From Ruminococcus sp. (GTDB lineage: Bacteria > Bacillota > Clostridia > Oscillospirales > Ruminococcaceae): a stretch of DNA of 62,599 bases. The notes under the pieces were generated by a model. The model had not been told where the DNA came from and did no database searches. It saw only the letters and a program-made list of their open reading frames with translations. Position 1 is the first letter of the stretch; every line of letters begins with the position of its first letter. Of this stretch, positions 35,128 through 43,652 are shown one piece after another. The stretch is taken from contig JAFWWU010000008.1 of the NCBI GenBank assembly GCA_017523285.1, forward strand, positions 1 through 62,599, in the 5' to 3' direction. The translations under genes and the position numbers were made by a program.

Positions 35128-37743
35128 ATGAAAGACGAAAAGTTAAAAAACAACGGCTTGGTCGATACTGTTGAAGCTCTTGAAGCAAAATTCAAAGAGG
35201 TAAGAGCCGCTCAGGCTGAATTCGCCGAATTTACTCAGGAAAAGGTTGACGCTATTTTTAAGGCAGCTGCTATTGCTGCTAATAAAGCAAGAATCCCACT
35301 CGCTAAAATGGCTGTTGAAGAAACAGGCATGGGCGTTGTTGAGGATAAGGTTATCAAAAACAATTACGCTTCCGAATACATCTATAATGCTTATAAAGAC
35401 GCTAAAACCTGTGGCATAATCGAAACAGACTCAGCTTACGGTACTATGAAAATTGCTGAGCCTATCGGTGTTATTGCTGCGGTAATTCCTACTACAAACC
35501 CTACTTCTACTGCTATCTTCAAAACTCTCATTGCTCTTAAAACAAGAAATGCTATAATTATTTCCCCACACCCAAGAGCTAAGAAATCAACAATTGAAGC
35601 TGCTAAAATCGTTCTTGATGCTGCTGTTGCGGCAGGTGCTCCTAAGAACATCATTGCATGGATTGATGTACCAAGCCTTGAACTCACAAATACTGTTATG
35701 AAGGAATCTGATATAATCCTCGCAACAGGTGGTCCGGGAATGGTTAAATCCGCATATTCAAGCGGCAAGCCTGCTCTCGGTGTAGGTGCAGGTAATACTC
35801 CTGCTATCTTTGATAAATCATGTGATATTCTTCTTGCAGTAAACTCTGTTATCCACTCAAAAACATTTGATAACGGTATGATATGCGCTTCTGAGCAGTC
35901 AGTTATCGTTGATAAGAAAATCTACGATAAGGTTAAAAAGGAATTTGAATACAGAGGCTGTTATTTCCTTAAAGAAAAGGAAATCGAAAAGGTAAGAAAG
36001 ACAATTATTATAAACGGTGCTCTCAACGCTAAAATCGTTGGTCAGACAGCTGAAAAAATCGCTGAGCTTTCAGGCGTTAAGGTTCCTGAAAACACAAAAA
36101 TCCTCATCGGTGAAGTTACTTCCGTTGACATCAGCGAAGAATTCGCTCACGAAAAGCTTTCACCTGTTCTTGCTATGTACAAGGCTGAAAACTTCAATGA
36201 CGCTATCGAAAAGGCTGACAGACTCGTTCAGGACGGTGGTTTCGGTCACACATCTTCTCTCTACATCAACGCTGTAACTGAAAGAGAAAAGATTGAGCTT
36301 TTTGCTGAAACAATGAAAACATGCCGTATTCTCGTTAATACACCTTCTTCACACGGTGGTATCGGCGATCTCTATAACTTCAATCTTGCTCCTTCACTCA
36401 CACTTGGCTGTGGCTCATGGGGCGGTAACTCAGTTTCAGAAAATGTCGGTATCAAGCACCTTCTTAACATTAAGACAGTTGCTGAGAGGAGAGAAAATAT
36501 GCTTTGGTTCAGAACACCTCAGAAGGTTTATTTCAAGAAGGGCTGTCTGCCTGTTGCTCTCGATGAATTGAAGAATGTTATGAACAAGAAAAAGGCATTC
36601 ATCGTTACAGACCAGTTCCTCTATCAGAATAATTATACAAAGTGCATTACAGATAAGCTTGACGAAATGGGCATCAAGCATGCTACATTCTTCGATGTAG
36701 AGCCTGACCCGACACTTGCTTCCGCTAAGGAAGGTGCAAAGGCTATGACAGCATTCGAGCCTGACTGCATTATTGCTGTCGGCGGCGGTTCTGCGATGGA
36801 CGCAGCTAAGATTATGTGGGTTCTTTATGAGCATCCTGAAGCTGACTTCATGGATATGGCTATGCGTTTTATCGATATCAGAAAGAGAATTTACACATTC
36901 CCTAAGATGGGTGAAAAGGCAACATTTATTGCTGTTCCTACATCTTCCGGTACAGGCTCAGAAGTTACTCCTTTCGCTGTTATTACAGACGAAAAGACAG
37001 GTACTAAGTATCCTCTCGCAGATTACGAACTTCTCCCTAATATAGCTATTATCGATACAGACCTTATGATGAATCAGCCAAAGGGACTTACATCTGCTTC
37101 AGGTATTGATGCTATGACTCACGCTCTTGAAGCTTATGCTTCTGTTATGGCTACTGAATATACAGACGGTCTTGCACTCAAGGCTCTCAAGAATATCTTC
37201 AGATATCTCCCTGACGCTTACGAAAACGGTGCAAATGACCCTATCGCAAGAGAAAAAATGGCTAACGCTTCAACAATGGCAGGTATGGCATTCGCTAACG
37301 CTTTCCTCGGTGTTTGTCATTCTATGGCTCATAAGCTTGGCGCTTTCCACCACCTCCCACACGGAATTGCAAACGCACTTCTCATAAACGAGGTTATGAA
37401 GTTCAACATTGCAGCTGCTCCGAAAAAAATGGGTACATTCTCACAGTATCAGTATCCACAGGCTCTTGAAAGATATGTTGAGTGTGCAAACTTCATCGGT
37501 GTAAGCGGCAAAAACGATATGGATACATTCAATAAGTTCCTCGATAAGATTGATGAGCTTAAAGAAAAGGTTGGTATCAAGAAATCAATCAAGGATTACG
37601 ATATCGACGAAAAGAAATTCCTCGAAACTCTCGATGATATGGTTGAACAGGCATTTGACGACCAGTGTACAGGTGCTAACCCACGCTATCCACTCATGAG
37701 CGAAATCAAGGAAATGTATCTCAACGCATACTACGGCAAATAA
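35128..37743 (+). CDS. adhE: Bifunctional acetaldehyde-CoA/alcohol dehydrogenase
   Basis: Reduces acetyl-CoA to ethanol through acetaldehyde, re-oxidising NADH; 871 residues. The N-terminal aldehyde dehydrogenase has the cysteine motif FDNGMICASEQSV, and the C-terminal iron alcohol dehydrogenase has GIDAMTHALEAYAS, the iron ligands in HSMAHKLGAFHHLPHG and GGGSAMDAAK. An in-frame ATG at 35113 overlaps the GGAGAG site; the ATG at 35128 is used. Strong codon bias, consensus promoter and palindromic operator indicate a highly expressed and regulated gene. Filament-forming (spirosome) AdhE is likely from family knowledge. Confidence 0.97.
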   Translation: MKDEKLKNNGLVDTVEALEAKFKEVRAAQAEFAEFTQEKVDAIFKAAAIAANKARIPLAKMAVEETGMGVVEDKVIKNNYASEYIYNAYKDAKTCGIIETDSAYGTMKIAEPIGVIAAVIPTTNPTSTAIFKTLIALKTRNAIIISPHPRAKKSTIEAAKIVLDAAVAAGAPKNIIAWIDVPSLELTNTVMKESDIILATGGPGMVKSAYSSGKPALGVGAGNTPAIFDKSCDILLAVNSVIHSKTFDNGMICASEQSVIVDKKIYDKVKKEFEYRGCYFLKEKEIEKVRKTIIINGALNAKIVGQTAEKIAELSGVKVPENTKILIGEVTSVDISEEFAHEKLSPVLAMYKAENFNDAIEKADRLVQDGGFGHTSSLYINAVTEREKIELFAETMKTCRILVNTPSSHGGIGDLYNFNLAPSLTLGCGSWGGNSVSENVGIKHLLNIKTVAERRENMLWFRTPQKVYFKKGCLPVALDELKNVMNKKKAFIVTDQFLYQNNYTKCITDKLDEMGIKHATFFDVEPDPTLASAKEGAKAMTAFEPDCIIAVGGGSAMDAAKIMWVLYEHPEADFMDMAMRFIDIRKRIYTFPKMGEKATFIAVPTSSGTGSEVTPFAVITDEKTGTKYPLADYELLPNIAIIDTDLMMNQPKGLTSASGIDAMTHALEAYASVMATEYTDGLALKALKNIFRYLPDAYENGANDPIAREKMANASTMAGMAFANAFLGVCHSMAHKLGAFHHLPHGIANALLINEVMKFNIAAAPKKMGTFSQYQYPQALERYVECANFIGVSGKNDMDTFNKFLDKIDELKEKVGIKKSIKDYDIDEKKFLETLDDMVEQAFDDQCTGANPRYPLMSEIKEMYLNAYYGK

Positions 37744-37755
37744 TCTCAGATAAAT

Positions 37756-37798
37756 AAATCCGCTTCTGAAAATCAGAAGCGGATTTGTGTATTTTCAA
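37756..37798 (+). terminator. adhE terminator
   Basis: A 14-bp perfect stem, AAATCCGCTTCTGA (37756-37769) with 37773-37786, AAA loop, then a T-rich tail. Confidence 0.85.
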
Positions 37799-37821
37799 AC
37801 CAAATTAAAAGGAGGATTGTT

Positions 37822-38289
37822 ATGCCTGACCATTACATACGTTTTATCATAAGAATTATATGCGTTGCACTCCCTGTTTCGTTATTTGCGACACTTTTTT
37901 ATTATATGTTCAAGCGATTACTTCTTGCCATAAAGAAAAGCCGTAATGATTTAAAGCAGATAGCAATAGATAAAGGTCACGTTTTCACAGGGAAGCTTGT
38001 AAAAACAAAACGCATAATAAGAAGCGACCCTGCACGCAATGATGACTATATAGTTCTTCGTGTTGCAACATACGAATATGAATACAAAGGAAAAAAATAC
38101 AAATCAAAGCTATGTTATGAAATCGTAACATGGCCGGATGAAATCGAACTGTATTACATAAAAAATCCTAAAAAAGCAACTTCGGCAGGTAATATCGGCG
38201 TGCCTGAAATCAATTCGTGGAAATTTTTCAGGATATTATTTATAATTATGACATTTTTTGAATTTTCATCATTCTACAGCAATCTATAA
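37822..38289 (+). CDS. Small DUF3592-like membrane protein
   Basis: A 155-residue protein with a hydrophobic N-terminal helix (about 8-33), a central beta-rich segment with YEYEYKGKKYKSKLC, and a second helix near the C-terminus (about 136-152). The layout and the EYxYxGKxY pattern resemble DUF3592 proteins, whose function is unknown. It has AAGGAGG 7 nt before the ATG and bears no sequence likeness to adhE. A bidirectional terminator follows. Real gene, unknown role. Confidence 0.7.
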   Translation: MPDHYIRFIIRIICVALPVSLFATLFYYMFKRLLLAIKKSRNDLKQIAIDKGHVFTGKLVKTKRIIRSDPARNDDYIVLRVATYEYEYKGKKYKSKLCYEIVTWPDEIELYYIKNPKKATSAGNIGVPEINSWKFFRILFIIMTFFEFSSFYSNL

Positions 38290-38295
38290 TATAAA

Positions 38296-38332
38296 ACAGC
38301 GGCGGACATTTCAATAAGTCCGCCGTTTAAAT
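38296..38332. terminator. Bidirectional terminator
   Basis: An 8-bp GC stem, CGGCGGAC (38300-38307) with GTCCGCCG (38318-38325). T-rich on the plus side and AAAA before it on the other, placed between convergent genes. Confidence 0.75.
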
Positions 38333-38341
38333 TATGTAAAA

Positions 38342-38980
38342 TTATCTTCTTGTATTATAAAGAAGCCACGCAAGCTCTAACACACCGATACCGATAAATC
38401 CGAGCATTGCTTTCATTCCCGGTTTTTTCATTTTAAAGCGTGTAATAAACGCAATAGCTATGATAATCATAAAAACGCCATAAACAGTTGAAAAATTCTC
38501 AACGCCTATCTCATTTTTAAAGCTGTAAAGCAATGGAAGAATAAGTGCTACACTCGTTACAGGCAAGCCCTCATATTCTTTTCTTGTTTCAGATGTTTTC
38601 TTCTGCCTTGATTCTTCTGTAACATTGAAATACGCAAGACGTATAACTGCACAAAGCGGAAATAACGCAAGAATTATCATATCACCTGCATGACGCATTC
38701 CTACCTCATATCCGATAACAGATGGAAGCACACCGAAGCATACAAGGTCACAAAGAGAATCTATCTGGATACCGAAATTCTTTTCATCATCCGTGCGTTT
38801 TCTTGTTCTGGCAATTTTGCCGTCGAACATATCGAAAAGCCCTGAAATCATAAGGCATATTATAGCATAACGAGGAGTCGGACCTACTCCATCAATTCCA
38901 AGTGCAAAATATATACCGAGCATTGAAGAAGCAAGACTCATATAAGTCAGAATTACGGTATAATTATAAAATCCTATCAT
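38342..38980 (-). CDS. pssA: CDP-diacylglycerol--serine O-phosphatidyltransferase
   Basis: Makes phosphatidylserine, precursor of phosphatidylethanolamine. The 212-residue membrane protein carries the CDP-alcohol motif in SGLFDMFDGKIARTRKR and then QIDSLCDLVCFGVLP, the PssA form of D-x2-D-G. About six helices. It has its own promoter (39054-39082). A psd decarboxylase is not in the window. It could in principle be another CDP-alcohol transferase, but the DSLCDLVxFG motif favours PssA. Confidence 0.88.
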   Translation of the reverse strand: MIGFYNYTVILTYMSLASSMLGIYFALGIDGVGPTPRYAIICLMISGLFDMFDGKIARTRKRTDDEKNFGIQIDSLCDLVCFGVLPSVIGYEVGMRHAGDMIILALFPLCAVIRLAYFNVTEESRQKKTSETRKEYEGLPVTSVALILPLLYSFKNEIGVENFSTVYGVFMIIIAIAFITRFKMKKPGMKAMLGFIGIGVLELAWLLYNTRR

Positions 38981-39053
38981 TAATTATCCCTCTATTGATA
39001 TTGCTCATAATCTCTGAATTTTATAAAAGCAAATTTGAAATGTAATATTATTT

Positions 39054-39082
39054 ATTATATCACATATATTTAAAAGTTGCAA
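39054..39082 (-). promoter_or_regulatory. pssA promoter
   Basis: On the minus strand: -35 TTGCAA (39077-39082), 17-bp spacer, -10 TATAAT (39054-39059). Confidence 0.6.
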
Positions 39083-39102
39083 GCAAAAAATACTATTTTT
39101 CC

Positions 39103-41205
39103 TTATTTTTTGACTTTTTTCGTCTTAGGTGTGCTTTTCTTCTTCCTTGCGGCATTTTTCACCTTGCGTTCAGCTTTTGCCCTTGCATTTTTATATGCTT
39201 CATCATAGAAATATTCCTGAGCATTAAGAGGTTCGCAAACATCATCCTTTTTCTTTGAATACCTGCCGTTTTTACCCATAATGCGAGCTTTGACATTATC
39301 AGCCATAAGCACTTCAAACATATTGCAGATGCGCTTTTTAAGCTTATCACTCAGAACAGGTGCGGCTACTTCTACACGCTTAATGGTATTTCTTGTCATA
39401 AAGTCAGCCGAGCTTATATATATTTTCTGTCGCTGTGAAGTTCCGAAAATATAAATTCTGCTGTGTTCGAGGAAACGCCCTACTATGCTTTTTACTGTCA
39501 CATTTTCGGTATACCCCTTTACACCCGCAACAAGACAGCATATACCTCTTACAACAAGCTCTATTTTAACGCCTGCACAAGAAGCCTCAACAAGCTTGTC
39601 TATAATCTGCTTATCGGTAAGAGAATTGATTTTTACGCCGATATATGCTTCTTCGCCGTTTTTTGCGGCTGTGATTTCATCATCTATCATTTCAATTATC
39701 TTATTCTGCAAGCAAAGCGGAGCTACAAGAAGCTTATTTGTATTTTCAACAAATGTTCCCGTTGTAAGTCCGTAGAATACATTTTCAGCATCCTCTGCAA
39801 TTTCAGCGTCAGCTGTCATAAGTGTAAGGTCTGTATAGAGTGTTGCTGTTTTTTCATTATAGTTTCCTGTGCCTACCTGAGTAATGTATTCAAAGCCTGA
39901 ATCAGTTTTTCTTGTTATAAGCAGAAGCTTTGAATGAGCCTTATACCCCTTTGGACCGTAAATTACATTACAGCCTGCATTCTGGAGCATTTTCGACCAT
40001 TCAATGTTGTTTTCCTCGTCAAATCTTGCTCTGAGCTCAATCATTACAAGAACTTCCTTGCCGTTTTCAGCGGCTCTGCATAATGCATCGATAACCTTAC
40101 TGTTTCGTGCAAGCCGATAAAGTGTTATTTTAATTGATGTAACCTTAGAATCATCTGCCGCTTCACGCAAAAGACGTATAAACGGCTCTATCGATTCATA
40201 AGGATAGCTGAGAAGTATATCTCTGCTCTTTATCTGAGAAATCATTGAACGATTTTCAGCAACACTTACAGAGCATTGCGGCTCACGTTTTTCATATCTG
40301 AGTGATTTATCGTCACTCATACCCTGAAGCTCAAAAAGATATGATAAATCAAGCGGTATTCTCGAATAGAAAACACGCTCGTTTTTAAGCTCAAGCTTTT
40401 TGCAGATATAATCAAGTGCGGCACGGCTGAATTCGCCTGAAAGTTCAAGTCTTACAGGAGCAAGCTTTCTGCGTTTTCTTACAGCTTCAACCATAAACTC
40501 TCTGAAATCATCACAATTCGGAGAATAATCAATATCGGCATTTCTTGTTACACGCATTATCGTTCTGTCAATGACCTTGAAATTCTTGAAAACAAGACCT
40601 GCATATTCAAGTATAAGCTCTTCTGTCAGAACAAAGCGTTTTCCCTCTGAATCAAGAGGTATCATTCTTTCAAAATGCTCGTGTCTTACAGGAATAATGC
40701 CTACTTTCACATTCTTCTTACTGTAAAGCTGTACTGCAACGTAAAGCTCTTTGTTTTTCAGAAACGGAAATGGATGCTCCTTATCCACCACAACGGGCGA
40801 TATAAGTGGTTTCACTTCACGTTTAAAATAAAGCTCCAAGAACTTTTTCTCTTCTTCGGTTGTATCTCTCAAAGAAACATGCTCAAAGCCGTATTTTTTA
40901 AGCTCTGACATATTCTGGATATATGCTTTTTCAACATCAGGCTGTAAACGTCTTACAGCAGTAAAAACAGCGTCAAGCTGTTGAGATGGGGTCATATTAG
41001 TTTTATTTTCACGCTTATTCTTATCAATTGACGCTTCATCGGTAATAGAGCCTACTCTTACCATGAAAAATTCATCGAGATTGCTCTGAAATATTGAAGA
41101 AAATGTCACTCTGTCGAGCAGTGGTACATCCTTATCCAGCGCTTCTTCCAATACACGCTTATTGAATTTAAGCCATGATAATTCCCTGTTTTCAAGATAA
41201 TCCAT
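39103..41205 (-). CDS. ppk: Polyphosphate kinase 1
   Basis: Makes long-chain polyphosphate from ATP; 700 residues. PPK1 blocks visible are YLENRELSWLKFNKRVLEEA at the start, HPFPFLKNK, the kinase His region GPKGYKAHSKLLLI (autophosphorylated His), QVGTGNYNEKTATLYTD and FLEHSRIYIFG. The tail is a Lys/Ala-rich basic extension. The ATG at 41205, after AGGAGG, is the start; an upstream in-frame ATG at 41247 lies in the promoter. No ppx is adjacent. No clear terminator is seen after it. Confidence 0.95.
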   Translation of the reverse strand: MDYLENRELSWLKFNKRVLEEALDKDVPLLDRVTFSSIFQSNLDEFFMVRVGSITDEASIDKNKRENKTNMTPSQQLDAVFTAVRRLQPDVEKAYIQNMSELKKYGFEHVSLRDTTEEEKKFLELYFKREVKPLISPVVVDKEHPFPFLKNKELYVAVQLYSKKNVKVGIIPVRHEHFERMIPLDSEGKRFVLTEELILEYAGLVFKNFKVIDRTIMRVTRNADIDYSPNCDDFREFMVEAVRKRRKLAPVRLELSGEFSRAALDYICKKLELKNERVFYSRIPLDLSYLFELQGMSDDKSLRYEKREPQCSVSVAENRSMISQIKSRDILLSYPYESIEPFIRLLREAADDSKVTSIKITLYRLARNSKVIDALCRAAENGKEVLVMIELRARFDEENNIEWSKMLQNAGCNVIYGPKGYKAHSKLLLITRKTDSGFEYITQVGTGNYNEKTATLYTDLTLMTADAEIAEDAENVFYGLTTGTFVENTNKLLVAPLCLQNKIIEMIDDEITAAKNGEEAYIGVKINSLTDKQIIDKLVEASCAGVKIELVVRGICCLVAGVKGYTENVTVKSIVGRFLEHSRIYIFGTSQRQKIYISSADFMTRNTIKRVEVAAPVLSDKLKKRICNMFEVLMADNVKARIMGKNGRYSKKKDDVCEPLNAQEYFYDEAYKNARAKAERKVKNAARKKKSTPKTKKVKK

Positions 41206-41238
41206 AAAAGCCTCCTGCTTAAAGATATTATTATTAAT

Positions 41239-41267
41239 ATTATACAACTTTTCGAAAATACAGTCAA
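41239..41267 (-). promoter_or_regulatory. ppk promoter
   Basis: On the minus strand: -35 TTGACT (41262-41267), 17-bp spacer, -10 TATAAT (41239-41244). Supports the start at 41205. Confidence 0.75.
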
Positions 41268-41380
41268 GTTATTTTGTCCGAAATATTATACAATTTAATT
41301 GCAAATTTTTAGGCAAAATAAAAAAATATACTGTACTGAAATGTAATAAACCACATAAAACTTCTGATTAACCGAGGATA

Positions 41381-41409
41381 TTGACATTGATTCGTGAGTA
41401 TGTTATAAT
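41381..41409 (+). promoter_or_regulatory. Consensus promoter of the isochorismatase-like gene
   Basis: -35 TTGACA (41381-41386), 17-bp spacer, -10 TATAAT (41404-41409), perfect consensus. Confidence 0.85.
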
Positions 41410-41438
41410 TATATACAAATTCAGAACGGGGTGAAATA

Positions 41439-41951
41439 ATGAAAACAGCACTTATTGTAATCGATATGCAAAACGACTATCTTTATGAAAAAAGAAAAAA
41501 TATATTCGCTTATAATACTACTGAACTTACATCCGCAGTAAACGACATTATACACGAATACAACAAAAACGGTTGTGACGTTATATACATACGTCATATC
41601 ATTCAGAACCTCCCTACCAATCGTCTGCTCTTTGGCTATTCAATAGCAGGAACAGAGGGTGCTGAGCTTTACAGCGGTCTGGATATTGTTTCAGAATATT
41701 GTTTTGATAAGCTTTTAGGTGACGCTCTTACCAACAAAAAACTACGTCAGCTTATACAGCAAAAAGGATACACCGTGCTTCATCTCTGCGGTTTAGACCA
41801 ATATGGCTGCGTAGCTGCTACAGCACTCGGAGCAACAAAGCGTGGAATAAAAGCCGAAATCATCCGCAAAGGAACAGCAACAGTGCTTCCCGAAAAGAAA
41901 ACAAATAAAATTCAGAAAAAGCTAAGCAAAGCAGGAATAAAATACATATAA
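41439..41951 (+). CDS. Isochorismatase-family cysteine hydrolase
   Basis: A 170-residue cytosolic hydrolase of the isochorismatase/nicotinamidase superfamily. The catalytic Asp is in LIVIDMQNDY, a Lys in SEYCFDKLLGDAL and the nucleophile Cys in CGLDQYGCVAATALGA. It is shorter than PncA. Substrate is unknown; nicotinamide, ureidoacrylate or a carbamoyl compound are possible. It is expressed alone from a consensus promoter and closed by a strong terminator. Confidence 0.85.
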   Translation: MKTALIVIDMQNDYLYEKRKNIFAYNTTELTSAVNDIIHEYNKNGCDVIYIRHIIQNLPTNRLLFGYSIAGTEGAELYSGLDIVSEYCFDKLLGDALTNKKLRQLIQQKGYTVLHLCGLDQYGCVAATALGATKRGIKAEIIRKGTATVLPEKKTNKIQKKLSKAGIKYI

Positions 41952-41954
41952 ATA

Positions 41955-41992
41955 AAAAAACTGAGAAGAAACGCTATCTTCTCAGTTTTACT
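41955..41992. terminator. Bidirectional terminator
   Basis: A 12-bp stem, AAACTGAGAAGA (41959-41970) with 41978-41989, T-run on the plus side and A-run (41955-41960) for the convergent gene. Confidence 0.85.
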
Positions 41993-42017
41993 TGTATATC
42001 TTAGTTTTTTACAATCG

Positions 42018-42386
42018 TTACCAGTTCTTTTGAAGTGATTTTGCAAGGTATATGTATATAACCATCAATATAACATTAACTATTCCCGTTGTTTTGTCAT
42101 CTGCAAGGATTACTCCGATTACATCAAGAAACAACGCAACTGTAGCGAGCTTTGCGGCATAATCATAATCTTCCTTAAGACCTGCTCTTGCCATAAATAT
42201 TACTAAAAATACAGGTATAAGTCCGATTACGCCGACCACAAGCGCAAGTCCGCCTATCGCCTTTTCAGACCCGTCAACCTTGCTTGCCGCTTCACCGATA
42301 CCCAGAATAGCGCTTATAATTGAAATTGCTGAAATAACCGTAAAAATAAGCAGCAGTATGTTCCATACCTTAAATACAATTCTCAT
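42018..42386 (-). CDS. Small tetra-helical membrane protein, unknown
   Basis: A 122-residue hydrophobic protein with four predicted helices (about 5-27, 45-65, 76-93, 100-118) and a single DDKT turn. No family recognised. The start is the ATG at 42386, placed 4 nt after GGGGGT; the in-frame ATG at 42398 is part of that site. It has its own consensus promoter, back to back with that of ybaK. A small membrane stress or channel-like protein is possible, but nothing supports a definite role. Confidence 0.65.
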   Translation of the reverse strand: MRIVFKVWNILLLIFTVISAISIISAILGIGEAASKVDGSEKAIGGLALVVGVIGLIPVFLVIFMARAGLKEDYDYAAKLATVALFLDVIGVILADDKTTGIVNVILMVIYIYLAKSLQKNW

Positions 42387-42431
42387 AATTACCCCCATAT
42401 AATATATTTTCTAACAATTATATTATAATCA

Positions 42432-42460
42432 ATTATACTACCATTTTATGTATTTGTCAA
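42432..42460 (-). promoter_or_regulatory. Consensus promoter of the small membrane protein
   Basis: On the minus strand: -35 TTGACA (42455-42460), 17-bp spacer, -10 TATAAT (42432-42437). Confidence 0.8.
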
Positions 42461-42461
42461 C

Positions 42462-42490
42462 TTGAAATTACAGATTTTTAATGATATAAT
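42462..42490 (+). promoter_or_regulatory. ybaK promoter
   Basis: -35 TTGAAA (42462-42467), 17-bp spacer, -10 TATAAT (42485-42490). Its -35 is 1 bp from the opposing -35, so the two promoters are back to back. Confidence 0.75.
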
Positions 42491-42514
42491 GAAAATAAAA
42501 AAACGGAGGTATTT

Positions 42515-42994
42515 ATGGCTAAAGAAGTTAAAACAAACGCTATTCGTTTTCTTGATAAAAGCAAAATAGCTTATGAAATTCAGATTTATGAATGTGATGA
42601 ATTTATCGATGGTATCACAGTTGCTGAAAAACTAAATCAGCCTAAAGAAGAAACATTCAAAACTCTCGTTGCAAAGGGAAAAAGCGGTACATATTACTGC
42701 TTTCTTATCCCTGTTGCCGATGAGCTTGATATGAAAGCCGCCGCTAAAAGCGTAGGCGAAAAATCTGTTGAGCTTATCCCCGTTAAGGATATTACAGCTG
42801 TTACAGGCTATGTAAGAGGCGGCTGTACTCCAATCGGTATGAAAAAACAGTTCAAAACCATTATCCACAGCTCTGCAAAAGAGCTTGAATTATTCTATAT
42901 AAGCGGCGGAAGAATAGGCACTCAGATTCATCTATCCCCTGCCGCACTTGCAAATTCAATCAGAGCAGAATTTGCGGATATTGTTATGTGCTGA
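42515..42994 (+). CDS. ybaK: Cys-tRNA(Pro) deacylase, YbaK/EbsC family
   Basis: Hydrolyses Cys-tRNA-Pro formed by mischarging. The 159-residue length and motifs match the YbaK family: NAIRFLDKSKIAYEI, EETFKTLVAKGKSG, LIPVKDITAVTGYVRGGCTP and GGRIGTQIHLSP. Lys in the KTLV motif is the family's key residue. It starts 7 nt after CGGAGG from its own promoter and its 3' end overlaps the convergent VanZ-like gene by 11 nt. Assignment firm at family level. Confidence 0.93.
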   Translation: MAKEVKTNAIRFLDKSKIAYEIQIYECDEFIDGITVAEKLNQPKEETFKTLVAKGKSGTYYCFLIPVADELDMKAAAKSVGEKSVELIPVKDITAVTGYVRGGCTPIGMKKQFKTIIHSSAKELELFYISGGRIGTQIHLSPAALANSIRAEFADIVMC

Positions 42995-43481
42995 TACTCT
43001 TTCTGCGTTTGCGGTGTATAATTATCGCATATATCAGCGAAAATGCAATAATTCCCGTCAATGCTCCGCTTGTATCTATGAGAACATCCCTTACCTGAGG
43101 AGCTCTTCCGGGGCTGAATGACTGATGAAATTCGTCTGAGCAAGCATACAGAAAGCAGAATAAAAGTGTTATCGGAGTGTTCCGTGATAGAAGCTTTATT
43201 TTTCCGAATATTCCCGATACACAGAACCCAAGCGTCATAAATATTGAAAAATGTGCCGCTTTTCTGACGAAAAATGATACGTTTCCTAATATTTCTTCCT
43301 GTTTTTCATTATCCATTTCATCAAAATCACTTACAAATATTTTTACAACAGCTTTAACTATCCTGCCGCTTTTTTCGCTTGAATCCTCAGCGTTATCAGC
43401 CGAAAATATAAATATTACTGTCATACATAAAACAGAAAGTACCGCAAAAATTATTTGTCTTATATTAAGTTTTCTTTTCAT
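42984..43481 (-). CDS. VanZ-family membrane protein
   Basis: A 165-residue protein with four membrane helices and the VanZ motif YACSDEFHQSFSPGRAPQVRD followed by LIDTSGALTG. VanZ homologues affect glycopeptide (teicoplanin) tolerance, but most chromosomal copies have no proved role. It overlaps the end of ybaK by 11 nt, in convergent orientation. There are no van genes nearby, so a resistance function should not be assumed. Confidence 0.9.
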   Translation of the reverse strand: MKRKLNIRQIIFAVLSVLCMTVIFIFSADNAEDSSEKSGRIVKAVVKIFVSDFDEMDNEKQEEILGNVSFFVRKAAHFSIFMTLGFCVSGIFGKIKLLSRNTPITLLFCFLYACSDEFHQSFSPGRAPQVRDVLIDTSGALTGIIAFSLIYAIIIHRKRRKSIST

Positions 43482-43560
43482 TATCTTACCACCCTGAAAA
43501 TTCTTACCAATATATTATACATTATTTATTTCAATAAGTAAATAAAATTTAAAAAAACTC

Positions 43561-43589
43561 TTGTATCAACGATTTAAAAATGGTATAAT
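43561..43589 (+). promoter_or_regulatory. Promoter of the 393-residue membrane protein
   Basis: -35 TTGTAT (43561-43566), 17-bp spacer, -10 TATAAT (43584-43589). Confidence 0.65.
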
Positions 43590-43601
43590 ATATATTGATA
43601 C

Positions 43602-43619
43602 CGTACACGCAGGTGTACG
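43602..43619 (+). other. Leader stem-loop
   Basis: CGTACAC (43602-43608) pairs with GTGTACG (43613-43619) around a GCAG loop, just after the promoter and before the ribosome-binding site. Confidence 0.5.
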
Positions 43620-43652
43620 AAATGATATCTTCTAATTTTCGGGAGGATTTTA

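Noticed and set aside
42984-43481. Glycopeptide resistance locus
   Set aside because: VanZ-like gene stands alone with no vanHAX or vanRS; most such homologues are not resistance genes.
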